DNA from: Niebla homalea
Lineage: Eukaryota; Ascomycota; Lecanoromycetes; Lecanorales; Ramalinaceae
DNA: 64,000 nt
Assembly (NCBI GenBank): GCA_019925105.1
Contig: JAHGAU010000003.1
Span: 186,001-250,000 of the forward strand
Direction of reading: 5' to 3'
Position numbers and translations under genes: made by a program. Position 1 is the stretch's first letter. Each line of letters begins with the position of its first letter. This document shows, one piece after another, positions 23,222-34,179 of the stretch. The notes beneath the pieces are model-generated. The model was not told the DNA's origin. It did no database searches and worked only from the letters and a program-made list of their open reading frames with translations.

Positions 23222-24553
23222 ATGGACTCAACCATCGCAGATGCGAATCGCGGACCTGAGCTTGTTGCAGTCACTTGGGCCTTCACAGCGCTGGCTATCC
23301 TGATTGTCGGTCTCAAAATCTTTACACGGGCAAGAATCCTCAAGGAGATGGCTTTAGATGACTTCTTCACAACCTTCTCTCTGGTGCGTTTCCGCATGAA
23401 TCGAGTAATCTCATAAAATATAAGGACCTCCGCTTACATCCATTTTCCAGGTTCTTGTCATCGCCTGTACCTCTTTGATTAGTGCGAGCGCTAATGCTGG
23501 CATGGGGAGACATGCAGAGCGTCTCACTTTCTCGCAAGGCGTCAAGGCCACTAAGCTCAATTTTATCGCGAACCCTTTCGGTATCATGGCATATTCCCTT
23601 CCAAATGTGTCCGTTGCAATATTTATTCAGCGAATACTGCGTCTTTCACGTCTACGCAAGTGGCTTCTTTACTTTGTGCCAATCACACAGAACGTCATCG
23701 CAGGAGTATCGTGCATCTTGCTCTTTGCTCAATGTTCCCCAACTGAATTTCTTTGGAATCCGACGATTAAAGCCAAATGTCTCTCAACTGATGTGATTAC
23801 TGGGTATTCATACTTTGTTGGCGGTAAGTGAACATGAAAAGAGGGATAACCTTACCGAGCGGCCCTGCTAAGGTTCTGGAAGCATTTTCAGCCTTCACGG
23901 ATGTTTTCTTGGCAGTCGTTCCGATTACAGCCTTTTGGAAGCTGCAAATGAAACTACGGAGCAAGCTTGGGATTTCTTTGCTCATGGGTACCACAGCATT
24001 GTGAGTCACTTTTGCAATTGCTGCGACTGCAACGCAAAAATCTCACACGTCATAGAGCTGCCATCTGCGCAATTGTGAAGACCTCCAAACTCAATGAGTT
24101 GGCAGACCTGAAAGACTTCACCTGTGAGTTTATGTTCTTGATGCTCTTCTGCTGAAAGCTGACGGTGTTTGATGTCAGACGGCACGGTAGATCTTCTTAT
24201 ATGGGCTGTGTGAGTTGGTCCGATCGGTTGCCACAATTTGAGGATACTGATTGAGAGACCCCACTTCTAGCATTGAGGCCGATGTTATCATCATCGCCGC
24301 CTGCATTCCTTCTCTTCGGCCGTTCGCAGTGGCCTTCACACATACCGTCCAAAACCTTAGCGGAAGATCTCGTCCAAAAAGAAACTTTTATCAAGGGTAC
24401 CGGAGTGATGCTCCCCTCGCCTTGATACCGACCCGTCCGAAAGAGGTTGGAAATAGCACTGACATACCCAGAGGCGACTCGGTAAGCGAGAATAGCTTCA
24501 AGAATGCTCGTAAAATCAAACAGACTACAGACATAAGCCTCGATTGGGAGTGA
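23222..24553 (+). CDS. SAT4/fungal rhodopsin-domain integral membrane protein
   Basis: Six exons: 23222-23383, 23451-23823, 23892-24000, 24056-24123, 24179-24209 and 24271-24553, giving 341 aa. All five introns are 55-68 bases with GT...AG ends and keep the frame. The protein has the family layout: a first membrane helix (VAVTWAFTALAILIVGLKIF), the loop TRARILKEMALDDFF (the conserved R...DD element), further helices, a cysteine-containing loop FAQCSPTEFLW...KCL, and IWAVIEADVIIIAACIPSLR at the end of the membrane core. The last 75 residues are a polar cytoplasmic tail. Family knowledge: this is the domain of the SAT4-like and PTH11-related seven-helix fungal proteins, many of unknown ligand. 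Its position between a P450 and a methyltransferase suggests cluster membership, which is inference. Confidence 0.85.
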
Positions 24554-24866
24554 CGAGGAAGTTATACATAAGATCGACACGAGGGTCCGGACCTGCTGAT
24601 AGAAGTCGATAATTTAGATAGATCTGGGCTGACCAGGGGGTGTCAAGCAAGTACATTGTGATCGTACATATCGCTTTTGTAAATCTTATGTGTCATGACG
24701 TAAATTTAAGGCACGCCCGGGATTAGGCTAGATTTAGATCCGTGGGCTAGGTTCCATATAAGACCAGCGAGTACTTTCACACTCTCTTCCATCATTATTC
24801 GAATTCACACTTTCTTCCATCATCATTCGATCCAACGTGATCTTTGCAATTCCTCCTTGATCAATT
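24554..24866. promoter_or_regulatory. Promoter/leader of the O-methyltransferase gene
   Basis: A CATATAAGACC element near 24756 is TATA-like. Immediately downstream lie two imperfect copies of a 23-base unit (see repeat at 24781-24831) and then the ATG at 24867. Confidence 0.5.
24781..24831 (+). repeat. Two imperfect 23-base direct repeats in the leader
   Basis: ACTCTCTTCCATCATTATTC at 24781 and ACTTTCTTCCATCATCATTC at 24809 are near-identical. They lie in the probable 5' leader of the O-methyltransferase gene. Only two copies, so a chance duplication is possible. Confidence 0.7.
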
Positions 24867-26342
24867 ATGATGAGCGAAATGGAAGCGTCATCAGGTGCGA
24901 GCGCTAGTGGAATAGTTTCACAGCTGAAATCCTACGCTGAGGCTCTGGCGAGGAATGAGTCTGGCGCTCGAGAAAAGATGCTTTTGCTCTCTCAGCGATT
25001 GACCGCAACGCTGGAGACACCGAGCGAGGCAATTCAGAAGATGGGTTGGGCTGAAGTATGATGCTCTTTACCAGACCTTCTCCGCTCCATATTGCTGATG
25101 CTGTCAAATGAGTAGCCTGCTCGTTTTGCAGCCACCCGCACTGCCATCGAGCTGAAGATTTTCGACATTCTTGATGGCGCGAGCGGCAACGCTATGCATG
25201 TATCCCAGATTGCGAAGTCCGCAAGTGTCGAGCCTGGCTTGATCTGTAAGTTTTCGCCCGCTTGTCAGAGCCTTTCCATCCAGGTGAACCGAGAGTATCG
25301 CAAAGGACATCATTGACTTGTGTCATGCAGCGAGGATTCTTAAACACCTAGCGGCCATGAACATTCTCAGCGAGTCAGGAGCGGACGAGTACGCAAATAC
25401 TAAATTCTCTCAATCATTGACGGTTCCAAAATATCGTGACGGCATTAGCTACTGGTACGTCAGAGACGGAATTGCTGCAGCATGACTGGTGGTAGATGAT
25501 GACATATCGTAGTTTTGACGTTGCAGGACCCTCTTTCCAGGGACTACCCGAATACCTAAAGAAGACCAACTATGAGAACCCCCATGATATTGCCAATGGT
25601 CCTTTTCAGTACGCTCACAAGACGGAACATCCATTCTTCGTATGGCTTGGTGAACGACCTGAACACTTCGAACGTTTCAACAATTACATGAGTGGCTACA
25701 GACAAGGCAAACACAGCTGGATGGATGCAAAATTCTACCCACTCGAAGATCGATTAATAGAAGGCGCATCGAATGACTCGGTCTTCCTTGTCGATATCGG
25801 TGGAGGAATGGGACACGACCTCGAAGAGCTCAAAAGCAAGTGCATGGATAAGATCGCGAGTCCGCTGGTGCTCCAAGAGCAGGCAAATGTCATTGCACAG
25901 ATCCCTGATACCACATCTGGTATTAAGTTGCAGGTCCATGACTTCTTCACCCGCCAGCCTGTCATAGGTCAGTCTGAGTATGGGCAATACTTCTTGGGCG
26001 TATGCTGCTGACCTTGCAATGTTTCGTCCAGGCGCAAGGGCATACTATCTTCATTCGGTTCTGCATGACTGGGATGATGCATCATGCATCAAAATTCTTC
26101 GCAACATCGTCCCCTCAATGAGAAGTGGATATTCGAAGCTCCTCATCAACGAATACGTGATCCCTAGTGCTAATGCAGAATGGTCCGGAACCTCGATGGA
26201 CTGGCTGATGATGGCCTTGGGCGCTGTAAAGGAACGGACTGAAGCCGAATGGCGATCTCTACTTGGGGAGGCAGGACTGAGGGTCATCCGGGTTTGGACT
26301 TATGACCAAGGTACCGAGAGTCTCATTGAGGCGGAAGTGTGA
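24867..26342 (+). CDS. SAM-dependent O-methyltransferase (plant/fungal COMT-like)
   Basis: Five exons: 24867-25055, 25116-25245, 25331-25454, 25513-25967 and 26032-26342, giving 402 aa, the normal length. Domains in order: an N-terminal dimerisation/winged-helix region (PARFAATRTAIELKIFDIL, then SRILKHLAAMNIL), the linker YCFDVAGPSFQGLPEYL, the SAM-binding loop VDIGGGMGHDLEELK at about residue 241, and the catalytic-base region LHSVLHDWDDASCIKIL. The family includes the sterigmatocystin 8-O-methyltransferase type, which methylates phenolic hydroxyls of polyketides. The substrate here is unknown. It lies downstream of the membrane protein in the same orientation and near the P450. It seems intact, with strong splice sites except that exon 4's acceptor (CGTAG) was picked to restore the frame. 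Confidence 0.9.
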
Positions 26343-27039
26343 GGCAGAAAACCCTTGCCTATACGTCTTCTCCAAATTGCTTCTCGTCATTCACTTGGTG
26401 ATGTTTTCTCTCAGAGGTATTAGCTAGAGCCGACAGCTGTATCACTAGCTTCCGTATTCTCTTCGCTATCACTGAACTCGATAGAATCAAAGATTCGCGC
26501 CAGGCCTGTCTACGCCTCGGTCTTGGCCTGCGAGGGCTGTGCAATCACTAAACATGATCCATTAGCTGTGCCTCGTCGTCGAATGCTACCTTTCGTCCAT
26601 GGTCATCAATCTCCAATTACCTGTGAGGCAGCGACCCTCGTTGTCCCTTTGTGGAAGTGGCATTGTTGACCAACCGAGAATCTTTAGCTTTTTCGCTGAA
26701 TGTTGGCCACGGTTGCCGCAACCTCCTCAAGCTTCTTTGTGAAACGAATTGGCTCCCCTGCCATAGTGCCACTGCATGGCTTTGACAGTGGATTCGTCTG
26801 ACCGAAATACAGGCGCAGCTATTGAGCCACTAAAAAGGTGCCATGGAGGCAGTAAGCTCAGGCGGGCAAAAGAGAACTATTTCTGAGGAAAAAGATCCAG
26901 GACTAGAAAGGCACGATGTCTCCCTCTGTTGAAGGTCCCTGTTCATCAACTTTTCGGAGAGTCAGAGTATCGACAACAGAAATTTGATCGATAAAGTTGT
27001 CGACCCGCTCAATAATCTAAGGCACAGACAGCTTCGAAA
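26343..27039. other. Intergenic
   Basis: No coding signal beyond small chance frames. It separates the O-methyltransferase from a decayed peptidase. Confidence 0.45.
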
Positions 27040-27760
27040 TGCAAGACAGTCGCGTACGCATCGCTGGCCATTCGCCTAGTCGTCGTTGCCATTTTGGCGC
27101 TGCAGGCGACGCCCAGTGCATTTCCAATGGATCTCAGGAGGTTTTCCCTTTCACGGTTCACTGATTTCGCCTCAGGCTGCCAATGGACCGTCCCTAGCAT
27201 GAGCGACAAGCATCATTTTCATCATTGGGTAAGCGTGTCATCATGGAAAGGGAAAGCTGCAGTGGCCCGAGAGATATTGCCCAAGATATTGCAAACGCGC
27301 ATCAGGTACTGATGCACACCTACCAAGGCCAACAATTCGTGAGCTCGCAGCGGTCCAGATGGTTCAGAAAGCGCACCATGCGGTTACAACTCGCTCGCAC
27401 GAGGACGCCTTTGCCCATTTCTTTCATGGCCTGTCCCACGACTCTGTTGCTTCCATATTCTCCCGAGCCGCCACCGCTTTCGGTACCCCGACAATGGACC
27501 TCCTAAGCAAATGGTCCATTCATTGCTCTCCAGTCGATGATGACTTGAATTACCGCGGTTCACCGACATACATTGTCGGCATATACTACCAGACATGTCC
27601 CCCATGGAAGACATTCCTTTGCCCAATATATTACGAGTCCACCTGGGAAAATGGTAGCACATGTGGTGCAACCGACCGGCCAATGGTTTCGATCCATGAG
27701 AACATGTTCATATAGGGCGTGAACGATTCGGATGGATCCAAGTATCAAACGTTCAGCCAG
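27040..27760 (+). pseudogene. Decayed secreted M35-like (deuterolysin-type) metallopeptidase
   Basis: A signal-peptide-like stretch is readable from 27040 (SLAIRLVVVAILALQATPSA), but no ATG lies upstream in its frame before a stop. A second block, ESCSGPRDIAQDIANAHQ, matches the cysteine-led first helix typical of M35-like domains. The third block, 27359-27715, has DAFAHFFHGLSHDSVASIF, FLCPIYYE and, at the expected place of the zinc site, SIHENMFI followed by TAG. The motif HExxF would lack the second zinc histidine of HExxH. The frame reads on past the TAG (GVNDSDGSKYQTFSQA), so this is probably a C-to-T stop in a former gene. The family assignment comes from the layout shared with the gene at 60.4-62.0 kb and is moderate at best. 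Confidence 0.45.
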
Positions 27761-28085
27761 GCGGTAACTTTCATCTGTCCGCTATGCAAGTACACTAATG
27801 CATATTTATGCGGAGATTGTTCCATCAGCGTTCTGTGACGGCTGTTCATTTTGGCGATTGAAATGCGATTGCCAAACACTGTTTGCCTCATTTGGGAGCT
27901 CGGGAAAAGTCGGGTATTTCGGACATGTGTTGTGTGTCACACCACTCCGTGATGATGCTTTCAAACACTTTCTAGTCAGACGCGACGACTTGTAAACATT
28001 CATCCTCAACTTCAATCCTCATCCAGAAAGGAGCCACATAGAATTAGTTTTCGAGAAACTGCTCAAAGAGTCTTGTCGGACAACA
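27761..28085. other. Intergenic
   Basis: Nothing supported; the small frame 27798-27995 is not recognisable. Confidence 0.4.
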
Positions 28086-29047
28086 ATGACTACAGTGAAT
28101 GAAGACCCAGTTCCTCTTGCTTTGAGCTTGAGTCCAGACACAACCTCGTCGATTGGAGACTTTGTTGTGTTTCCTCGGGAAATTCGTAACAAGATTTACC
28201 TCAATGCAAGCTCATCAACTCTCTGGCGCTGACCATTCTACAGGCTGACACTTCATTCCAGATCTTCCACCCACAGTATCTGGCGGGATGGATGGAAGGT
28301 GATTTCGATGTTACAGTCCAGGAGCGCCATCCTTCGAAACGCGTCAGAGATGACGCGACACTATCTATTCTAGCAGTTTGCAAGCAGATCACCATGGAAG
28401 CCGCTCCGATCTTGCTCAAGGAGAGCATCTTTCGATTCGATCTCGACACCCATGACATTTGCGACTTCCCTGCTATGTCATTGATGGCTCGGCTGTACGT
28501 ACCAATGGGGGTCTTCGGACCCGCCGCTCCCATGAACGTGAGAGCGTACCGTTTCATGAAGCGAATCATTCTTGACATTGACTCGCGCAATCGGTCATCG
28601 GCGTTGGCCTGGCAGAGGCCGAGCTTTTGTGATCCACTCTATGACGAACATCTGCGCGACAAATGTCTTCTTCCTTTCACCCATCCCAAAGTATCCGGCG
28701 ACACATTCCTCCTCCGCTTCATGAACGCGACGCCCACCTTTGGAGACGAGGATCGTTTCTACCACGTCTTCGGACAACTAAAGGGCTTCAAAAAGACGGA
28801 GATACAGATGTTTGTGCCCCGCAAAGGCGATGGGAGCGAGATGGCGGCAGAGGCTGGAAAACGCTTCTTCAATCGCCTGGCTTTTCGCTTCCGTTTCGAC
28901 ATCCGCAATGGTGTGTGTGAGCAGGGGGAGATGGGCAATGAAGAATTCCTCGCCCCGTTTGTCACATTCTATCCCGATGGAAAGACCTTTGGCAGCACGG
29001 CAGCAAAAGCTGCAGAGGTGGGCGCTACGCTGGACGGTAAGATTTGA
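28086..29047 (+). CDS. LPxEVRNxIY family protein with a predicted GC-AG intron
   Basis: Two exons, 28086-28205 and 28262-29047, 301 aa. Exon 1 ends with the family motif, VVFPREIRNKIYLN, and exon 2 begins with IFHPQYLAGWM. The same junction (motif, phase-0 intron, then IFxxxY or VFHPSY) is found in the genes at 32790 and 34180, which is why I accept a 56-base intron with donor GCAAGC and acceptor TTCCAG. A GT donor at 28184 with a different acceptor would also give an open frame but would delete the conserved NKIY. TLSILAVCKQITMEAAPIL is the second family block. The C-terminal region lacks the LGPG element. Function unknown. Confidence 0.7.
28206..28261 (+). other. Predicted GC-AG intron
   Basis: Donor GCAAGC, GCTGAC branch site, acceptor TTCCAG, 56 bases. 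Position and phase equal those of GT-AG introns in two paralogues (32862-32920 and 34273-34330). Confidence 0.6.
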
Positions 29048-29967
29048 TCACTTTGAAGAACTGCCCTTTCCTTCAGGAGCTCATTCCAATCAATAGACTG
29101 GGATTCGAAGGACTTGAGCAGAGATGGTGTATTGCCGATAGGCTACATGGATGAGGCGGGCGTTGTGGTGGAACTCTTCTTTCCTTCCAACGAACACGAG
29201 GCACGTTGAATAAGAATCGAAGAAAGCAAGCTAGATCTGCACAACGGGGACCTGACTGAGGGTACAACAAATCGGAGGAGATAGGTCAGGGTTACATTGC
29301 TTTTCACTCGTGTCGGGCTCCGAAAGCTTACACTGTCAATCATTTCCCAATTGACTCAGGGTTGTATTATCTTAGCAGGTGATTGCCTCCCATGGCACCC
29401 AGGCTAGCTAACTTGTCCCAAGTTGCATGCAACGTCTTGCTCTGCCTATTCTCCTCAGGTACAATGCTCCTACCACATTTCTGGCACTTCCTGCTGAAGC
29501 TTCCCAGCTGCTCAGCCAATTTTGGCCAGCCAGCACTAATACAGTCTCCTCTGCAACGCAATGTGTTCAATTGCGACATTAAGCCGCCCTGAACGTTTCC
29601 AAGTAATCAATAACACGCGTAGCTCCTCAACTGGATCATGCAGCATACGTCTAGAAACCCATGCGTGAGGACTAAAACCCAAGAAGAAGCCATTACCGAC
29701 GAGACCTCCAGATGGCATTCATTCAGTATGTGAGACAGACTCAGGAAGTAGCACAAGGTATTTCGGTACAACCTGACCAGCAGGGTTTACGTGTTGGGAC
29801 TTTTATATTTTAACAGAAGAAGCATACAAATAAATCCAAGAAAACAAAACCCCTCCAAAAAAAAAAAACATTCAAGCCAAATCCACGACAATGCCAAACG
29901 CTCCCAGCAAAGCCCCCCCTTTCCGAAATCCAAACGAAATCTCACAAGCCACAATCCCTATCCCCAT
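29048..29967. other. Intergenic
   Basis: No supported gene. It contains an A-rich run near 29857-29868, 3' of the convergent WSC-protein gene. Confidence 0.45.
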
Positions 29968-31148
29968 TCAACTCGCCTGATACACCCCCAGCACAGCCCA
30001 CCCGCCACACAGCTCCGTCGCGTCGCCGGAGCAGGGCATCCCACACGCCGACTCCAGCGCCGACGCCAGCTTCACCGCCCCATTGACGAACTGCATCTGG
30101 TCCCCACACCAACACTCCTGGCTGTACTCCAGGCCGGCCCACGTCATGCCCGTCGCCTGGCAGAAGCCGACGCACTTCTCGACCGTCATGTTGGCGGGGT
30201 CGATGTAGCGGGTCTCGTTGAGGGCGCGGTTGCCGTTGGTGGCTTCGGTGTAGCAACCCTGGTAGTTGTAGGCGCCGACGGAGGGGACGGTGGTGGGTTT
30301 GGTGGGCAGGGTGGCGGTGGCGGAGGAGAGGATGGTGGAGAGGGTGGTGGGATTGATGGGGGCAGGGGCGGAGGTCGGAGGGATGGTCGTTTGGGTTATG
30401 GAGGAAGCGAGGCCGGTGGGGGTGCTGCCGCCGCCGCTGCCGCCGGTCTGTGTGACGGAGGCGGAGCCGGTGTTGCTGTTGCTTCTGCTGCCGCCGGAGC
30501 CACCGATTTGGGTTGCTAAGGAGGCGGGACCCGTTTGCGTGTTGGATGAAGCGGGGGCGGGGGCAGAGCTGCTGCCTCCGCTGCCGCCGCCACCACCACC
30601 ACAGGTGCAGACGTTGGCGGAGGATGTGGTTGCGGAGGCAGTGGTGCTGCTGGCTGGCGAAGAGGCGGCGGAGGTTATCTGGGCGTTGGGTGAGGCTGAT
30701 GTGATTGACGCTGGTGTTGTTGAAACACCAGCAGCGGTTGAGGATGTCTTTGGCGTGCTAGTAGCCAGAGTGCTCGATGTCGCTGGGCACGTCAAGGCGA
30801 CTTTGGCACCGTAGGAACTGCAGACTTGGGTGACGATCGTGTTGAAGGCTATCCAGCAAGGTTAGCCACAAGGTCTTGGGGGTGGGGGTCCCAATGAACG
30901 CAGGTCGACTTACTCGACGTGTCTCGGTCCTTGCAGGCGTCTTGAGCACAGCATTCGAGAGAATTCATCCAGGAGCTTCGGCAATAACATGCCGGGTCGT
31001 TGCCACATTGGTTGGTGGGTGGATTGTTACTGTAGAAGCATCCTTTGGCGCATTGTGGGATATCGTTGTCACGGCTCCCGCAGAATGTTGCCGATGTAAG
31101 GGAGGCACAGAGCAGTGCAACCACCGCGACGACGGAACTGGTATGCAT
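29968..31148 (-). CDS. Secreted cysteine-rich (CFEM-like) plus WSC-domain protein
   Basis: Two exons on the minus strand, 31148-30914 and 30848-29968, 371 aa. A clear signal peptide (MHTSSVVAVVALLCASLTSA) is followed by a cysteine-rich N-terminal domain with about eleven Cys, including CYCRSSW and ECCAQDAC, reminiscent of CFEM. A long Ser/Thr/Gly-rich linker of about 180 residues with (Gly)n runs follows. The C-terminal WSC domain starts at YNYQGCYTEA and contains MTVEKCVGFCQATG, GLEYSQECWCGDQ and MPCSGDATELCGG. WSC domains bind carbohydrate. The protein probably sits in or outside the cell wall. There is no transmembrane segment or GPI signal at the C-terminus, so it is not a Wsc1-type membrane sensor. 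The intron is 65 bases with GTAAGT...GATAG. Confidence 0.85.
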
Positions 31149-32789
31149 GATGTTCTGCGAAAGATCGGGGACTCTTGGGATTCCTTGTCCAATGCTGGAA
31201 GAGATTGGATTGCGAGTGTATTAATCAATGAGAGATCAAACGAGATATATCCCTTGGGATTCGAAAGATGAGTGTGTCACCAGCGATCAACGTCAAGTGA
31301 TTATGATGCGTGATGTGAAAGCAGATACTGAGGAGACTAAAGATTGCGGATTGAAGAGATAGAATGAGGGGGGTAAAATGGGAGAACAAGATTTTATACA
31401 GAATGCAGGTATGAGCCGCTGCATCCAGACCTTGATGGCCTGTCTAAAAGTCCGCCTCCGAATCATCAAATTTGACTCTGGGCTGGCAACCTGGCGTGTC
31501 GCGAGGGTCTTCCCCCAGAGTGGCGCAAAGTCACTGTTGCATTGACGAGCGCGGACGAATTCCCAAAGGAGAGTCAAGACCGTTACACACTGACCGTTGA
31601 GATACCTAGAAGGTTACACATGAGCCCTCGAGGAATTCAGAGAACGTGGTAGAGAAGCCTTGATCCTTTTGCGAACGAGGGTCAAAGCCGTTTGAAGTGG
31701 GTGGAGGAAGTCTATTAAGGAAAGTATCCGAAAGACAACACTCGACATGAAGTCAACCTGTGGATAACTTCTCATCCCGCCAGTCATGTGGGAAGGGCGG
31801 TTCAAAGGTATCGCAAGGACCGTTCACCAACCATCTTGTTGTTCAGCTTTGTGGCTTTTGTGGCGGTCGCCGCAAGGCTATATATTAGCGGCAACGTGCT
31901 TTCCCATGAAGATATGTTCTTGTGGCTTCAGCCTGGAATTTATCCATACAACGTACTCAGGAACCTCTGTAGCGCCTCCATTTGACTCCGTCATTAGCTT
32001 TGTTACCGAGGCATAGGATGTTACGGCAGTACGAGGAATCGTCTGCCTTTTTTTGTTCTCTGCCCTTCTGGTCTATCGTCATCAAATTCTCTGCTTTTCG
32101 AGACCAGGCAATGATGCTCTTGGAGCCTTACTGACGACCAATGACTACGTTGGAAGACTCTAGAGATTCTTCGGGTGAGGGAAAGCTCGTCTGTTTGGGT
32201 CTTGAACGAGGAATAGACATTGAATTCGGCGATTGTACAACATGACACAAATGCGGGAGAGACTCTATCTAAGTGCTTCACCTTCTTCCCAGTAGCATAC
32301 TGGTGGGCTGAAAAATGGAATCAAGTAGCCTATCAGAATTTCTGAAGGCAGCCGAACTTTGACTATACACGAAGCCTGAGTTACGTAGTAGTCAGCTGAA
32401 TACTTCAACTATCATAATCCTTTAGCTACATCTCATAACTTGAATCTCTTTACGCTACAATGCGGTCAACCCAATCATATCAAGTTTTCTTACATTGCAA
32501 AGCAGTTAAAACGTCGTGTGAGACATCTTCTCAAGAGTTCTTTCGAGATTTGGACGATCTCGACCAGTACTCTTACGTGCGATACTGTCATGTAGAAACA
32601 CTCCGTATCCCAACACTGTTTCAGGACCCGTGAATCATCTTCGGCGTCTCGTGACGCATATTCTGTCTCGGATTCTTGCACCACCCCGTCACAAAACCAC
32701 TTTACCTGACTCCATTCTTCTCTCCTCACCGCAGCTCGTAGATTTCAGTCCTCTCCATCAAAACATTTACGAATCCAAGATCAAGAAGT
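31149..32789. other. Intergenic
   Basis: 1.6 kb without a supported gene. The right part should contain the promoter of the gene at 32790. Small frames at 31786-32016 and 32490-32729 are not recognisable. Confidence 0.45.
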
Positions 32790-33613
32790 ATGCCTCCTCC
32801 TTCGCGGTTTGGCTTGCTCGGCAAACTCCCTCTCGAGGTCAAAAGCGCAATCTATGCCCTTGTCAGTAGTCTCCTGCTTGTTTCCAAGTGTGCTACTTTA
32901 TTGACTGAACACGGATGTAGGTCTTTCATCCCAGCTACCGCCTGAGATACGATTTCAATGGTCGCCCCATCATGGATCTGTCGTTGTCGCTTTTGCTCAC
33001 ATCTAAATCGATCTTTCACGAGGCTTCTCACATACTGTATGCCCGGTCAAGCTTTTGTATCGCAGCAGGTTCCGGGTATTACCATGACTGCGTCCAAAGC
33101 CGCTCAACTCGGTTCAACGAAAAGAGAATGAGGCAGGTCAGAATGCGAATGGGTTATAACGACATTTGCCTCATGGAAAAACACGAATATGTTCGCGACA
33201 AAGTTCCAGCTGACGATAGCTTGATCGGTTGCGAAATGGCTCTAGATGGGTTCGCTACAGTCTGCGAGACGGAAAAAGTCATGAAGAGGGTTCTCATCAG
33301 CGTAAAGGTTTCAACAGTACACGCGAAGACTGTGCTGCAGATAGCGGATGGAGAGTTGGGGCAGTTGGCGAAGTTAGGGTGGAAACTGGCAAGGTTTTCA
33401 GCGTTACAGGAGATCGTTGTTGAGCTGATAGTCAGCCTTAACAAGGAGGATTGGATCAATGGCACAGAGCCCAAACTCTCAGCAACCGCCTTACTAAAGC
33501 TTCTCAGGCCTTTGTTAGGATCCTACACAGAAGAGTCTGAGGTTGGAGAAGAGTCTGAAAGAGGTGGAAACGTTACCCATTACAGGCGCTTCATTTTCCA
33601 GCCTCAAGCATGA
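32790..33613 (+). CDS. LPxEVRNxIY family protein (F-box/2EXR-like)
   Basis: Two exons, 32790-32861 and 32921-33613, 254 aa. Exon 1 codes only 24 residues and is almost entirely the motif: RFGLLGKLPLEVKSAIYAL. A 59-base intron (GTCAGT...GATGTAG) in phase 0 leads to VFHPSYRLRYDF. LSLLLTSKSIFHEASHILYA at about residue 43 is the second family block. The C-terminus ends with YRRFIFQPQA, much like RRLVFRPQAF in the gene at 34180, so these two share a tail that the 5645/7364 pair lacks. The start is the only ATG in frame near the motif. Function unknown. Confidence 0.75.
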
Positions 33614-34179
33614 TTACAGGAGAGGAGGTTCTGTTGCCAAGACAGGGATACGATGATGCTGGGGTGAGACCTGATTTGGTATTCGACATGAGGTGGATTG
33701 CGAATTGTCTAGGTAGTTTGCAGAGGGTAAAGGCTAGCTCGAATTTTTGGGTTGTCTGAGAATGCTTGACTGTGGCTTCTCACTCACCCTGGTCTAGAGC
33801 TCCTTTGTTTGAAATACTAAGATGAACGCTGAGCCAAGACAAGCTTGCGAACCAAGTTTGATTGGTGTCAACTTCACATCTCAATGTGCCATAGGTTTTT
33901 TGCCGCTTGAAAGCTTGTACTACCTCATCGACTGCAAATAATTCATTTCTTCTTCAGCCTTTCTCTCTTTGTCACACAACACATCCAGAACCCACAACCA
34001 GCTTTGTCCCTCAACCCGCATTCAAGCGTGCCTCACACCAGGCTAATAGTATTAACTCACTCTGCATTCTAAAAGAAATAAAAACCGACACCCACGCGCT
34101 GAGCTTTGACTTCAACAGAGAAATAAGGCAATACAAGGACCCAGACAATCATCAAGTAGGACACGGAATAGATTCGAAG
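33614..34179. other. Intergenic / leader of the next gene
   Basis: 3' flank of one family gene and 5' region of the next. The frame of the downstream gene stays open upstream to about 33907 without an ATG, so it is probably leader. Confidence 0.5.

Noticed and set aside
29791..30814. Plus-strand frames of 174 and 242 codons
   Set aside because: Antisense of the low-complexity Ser/Thr/Gly linker of the WSC protein.
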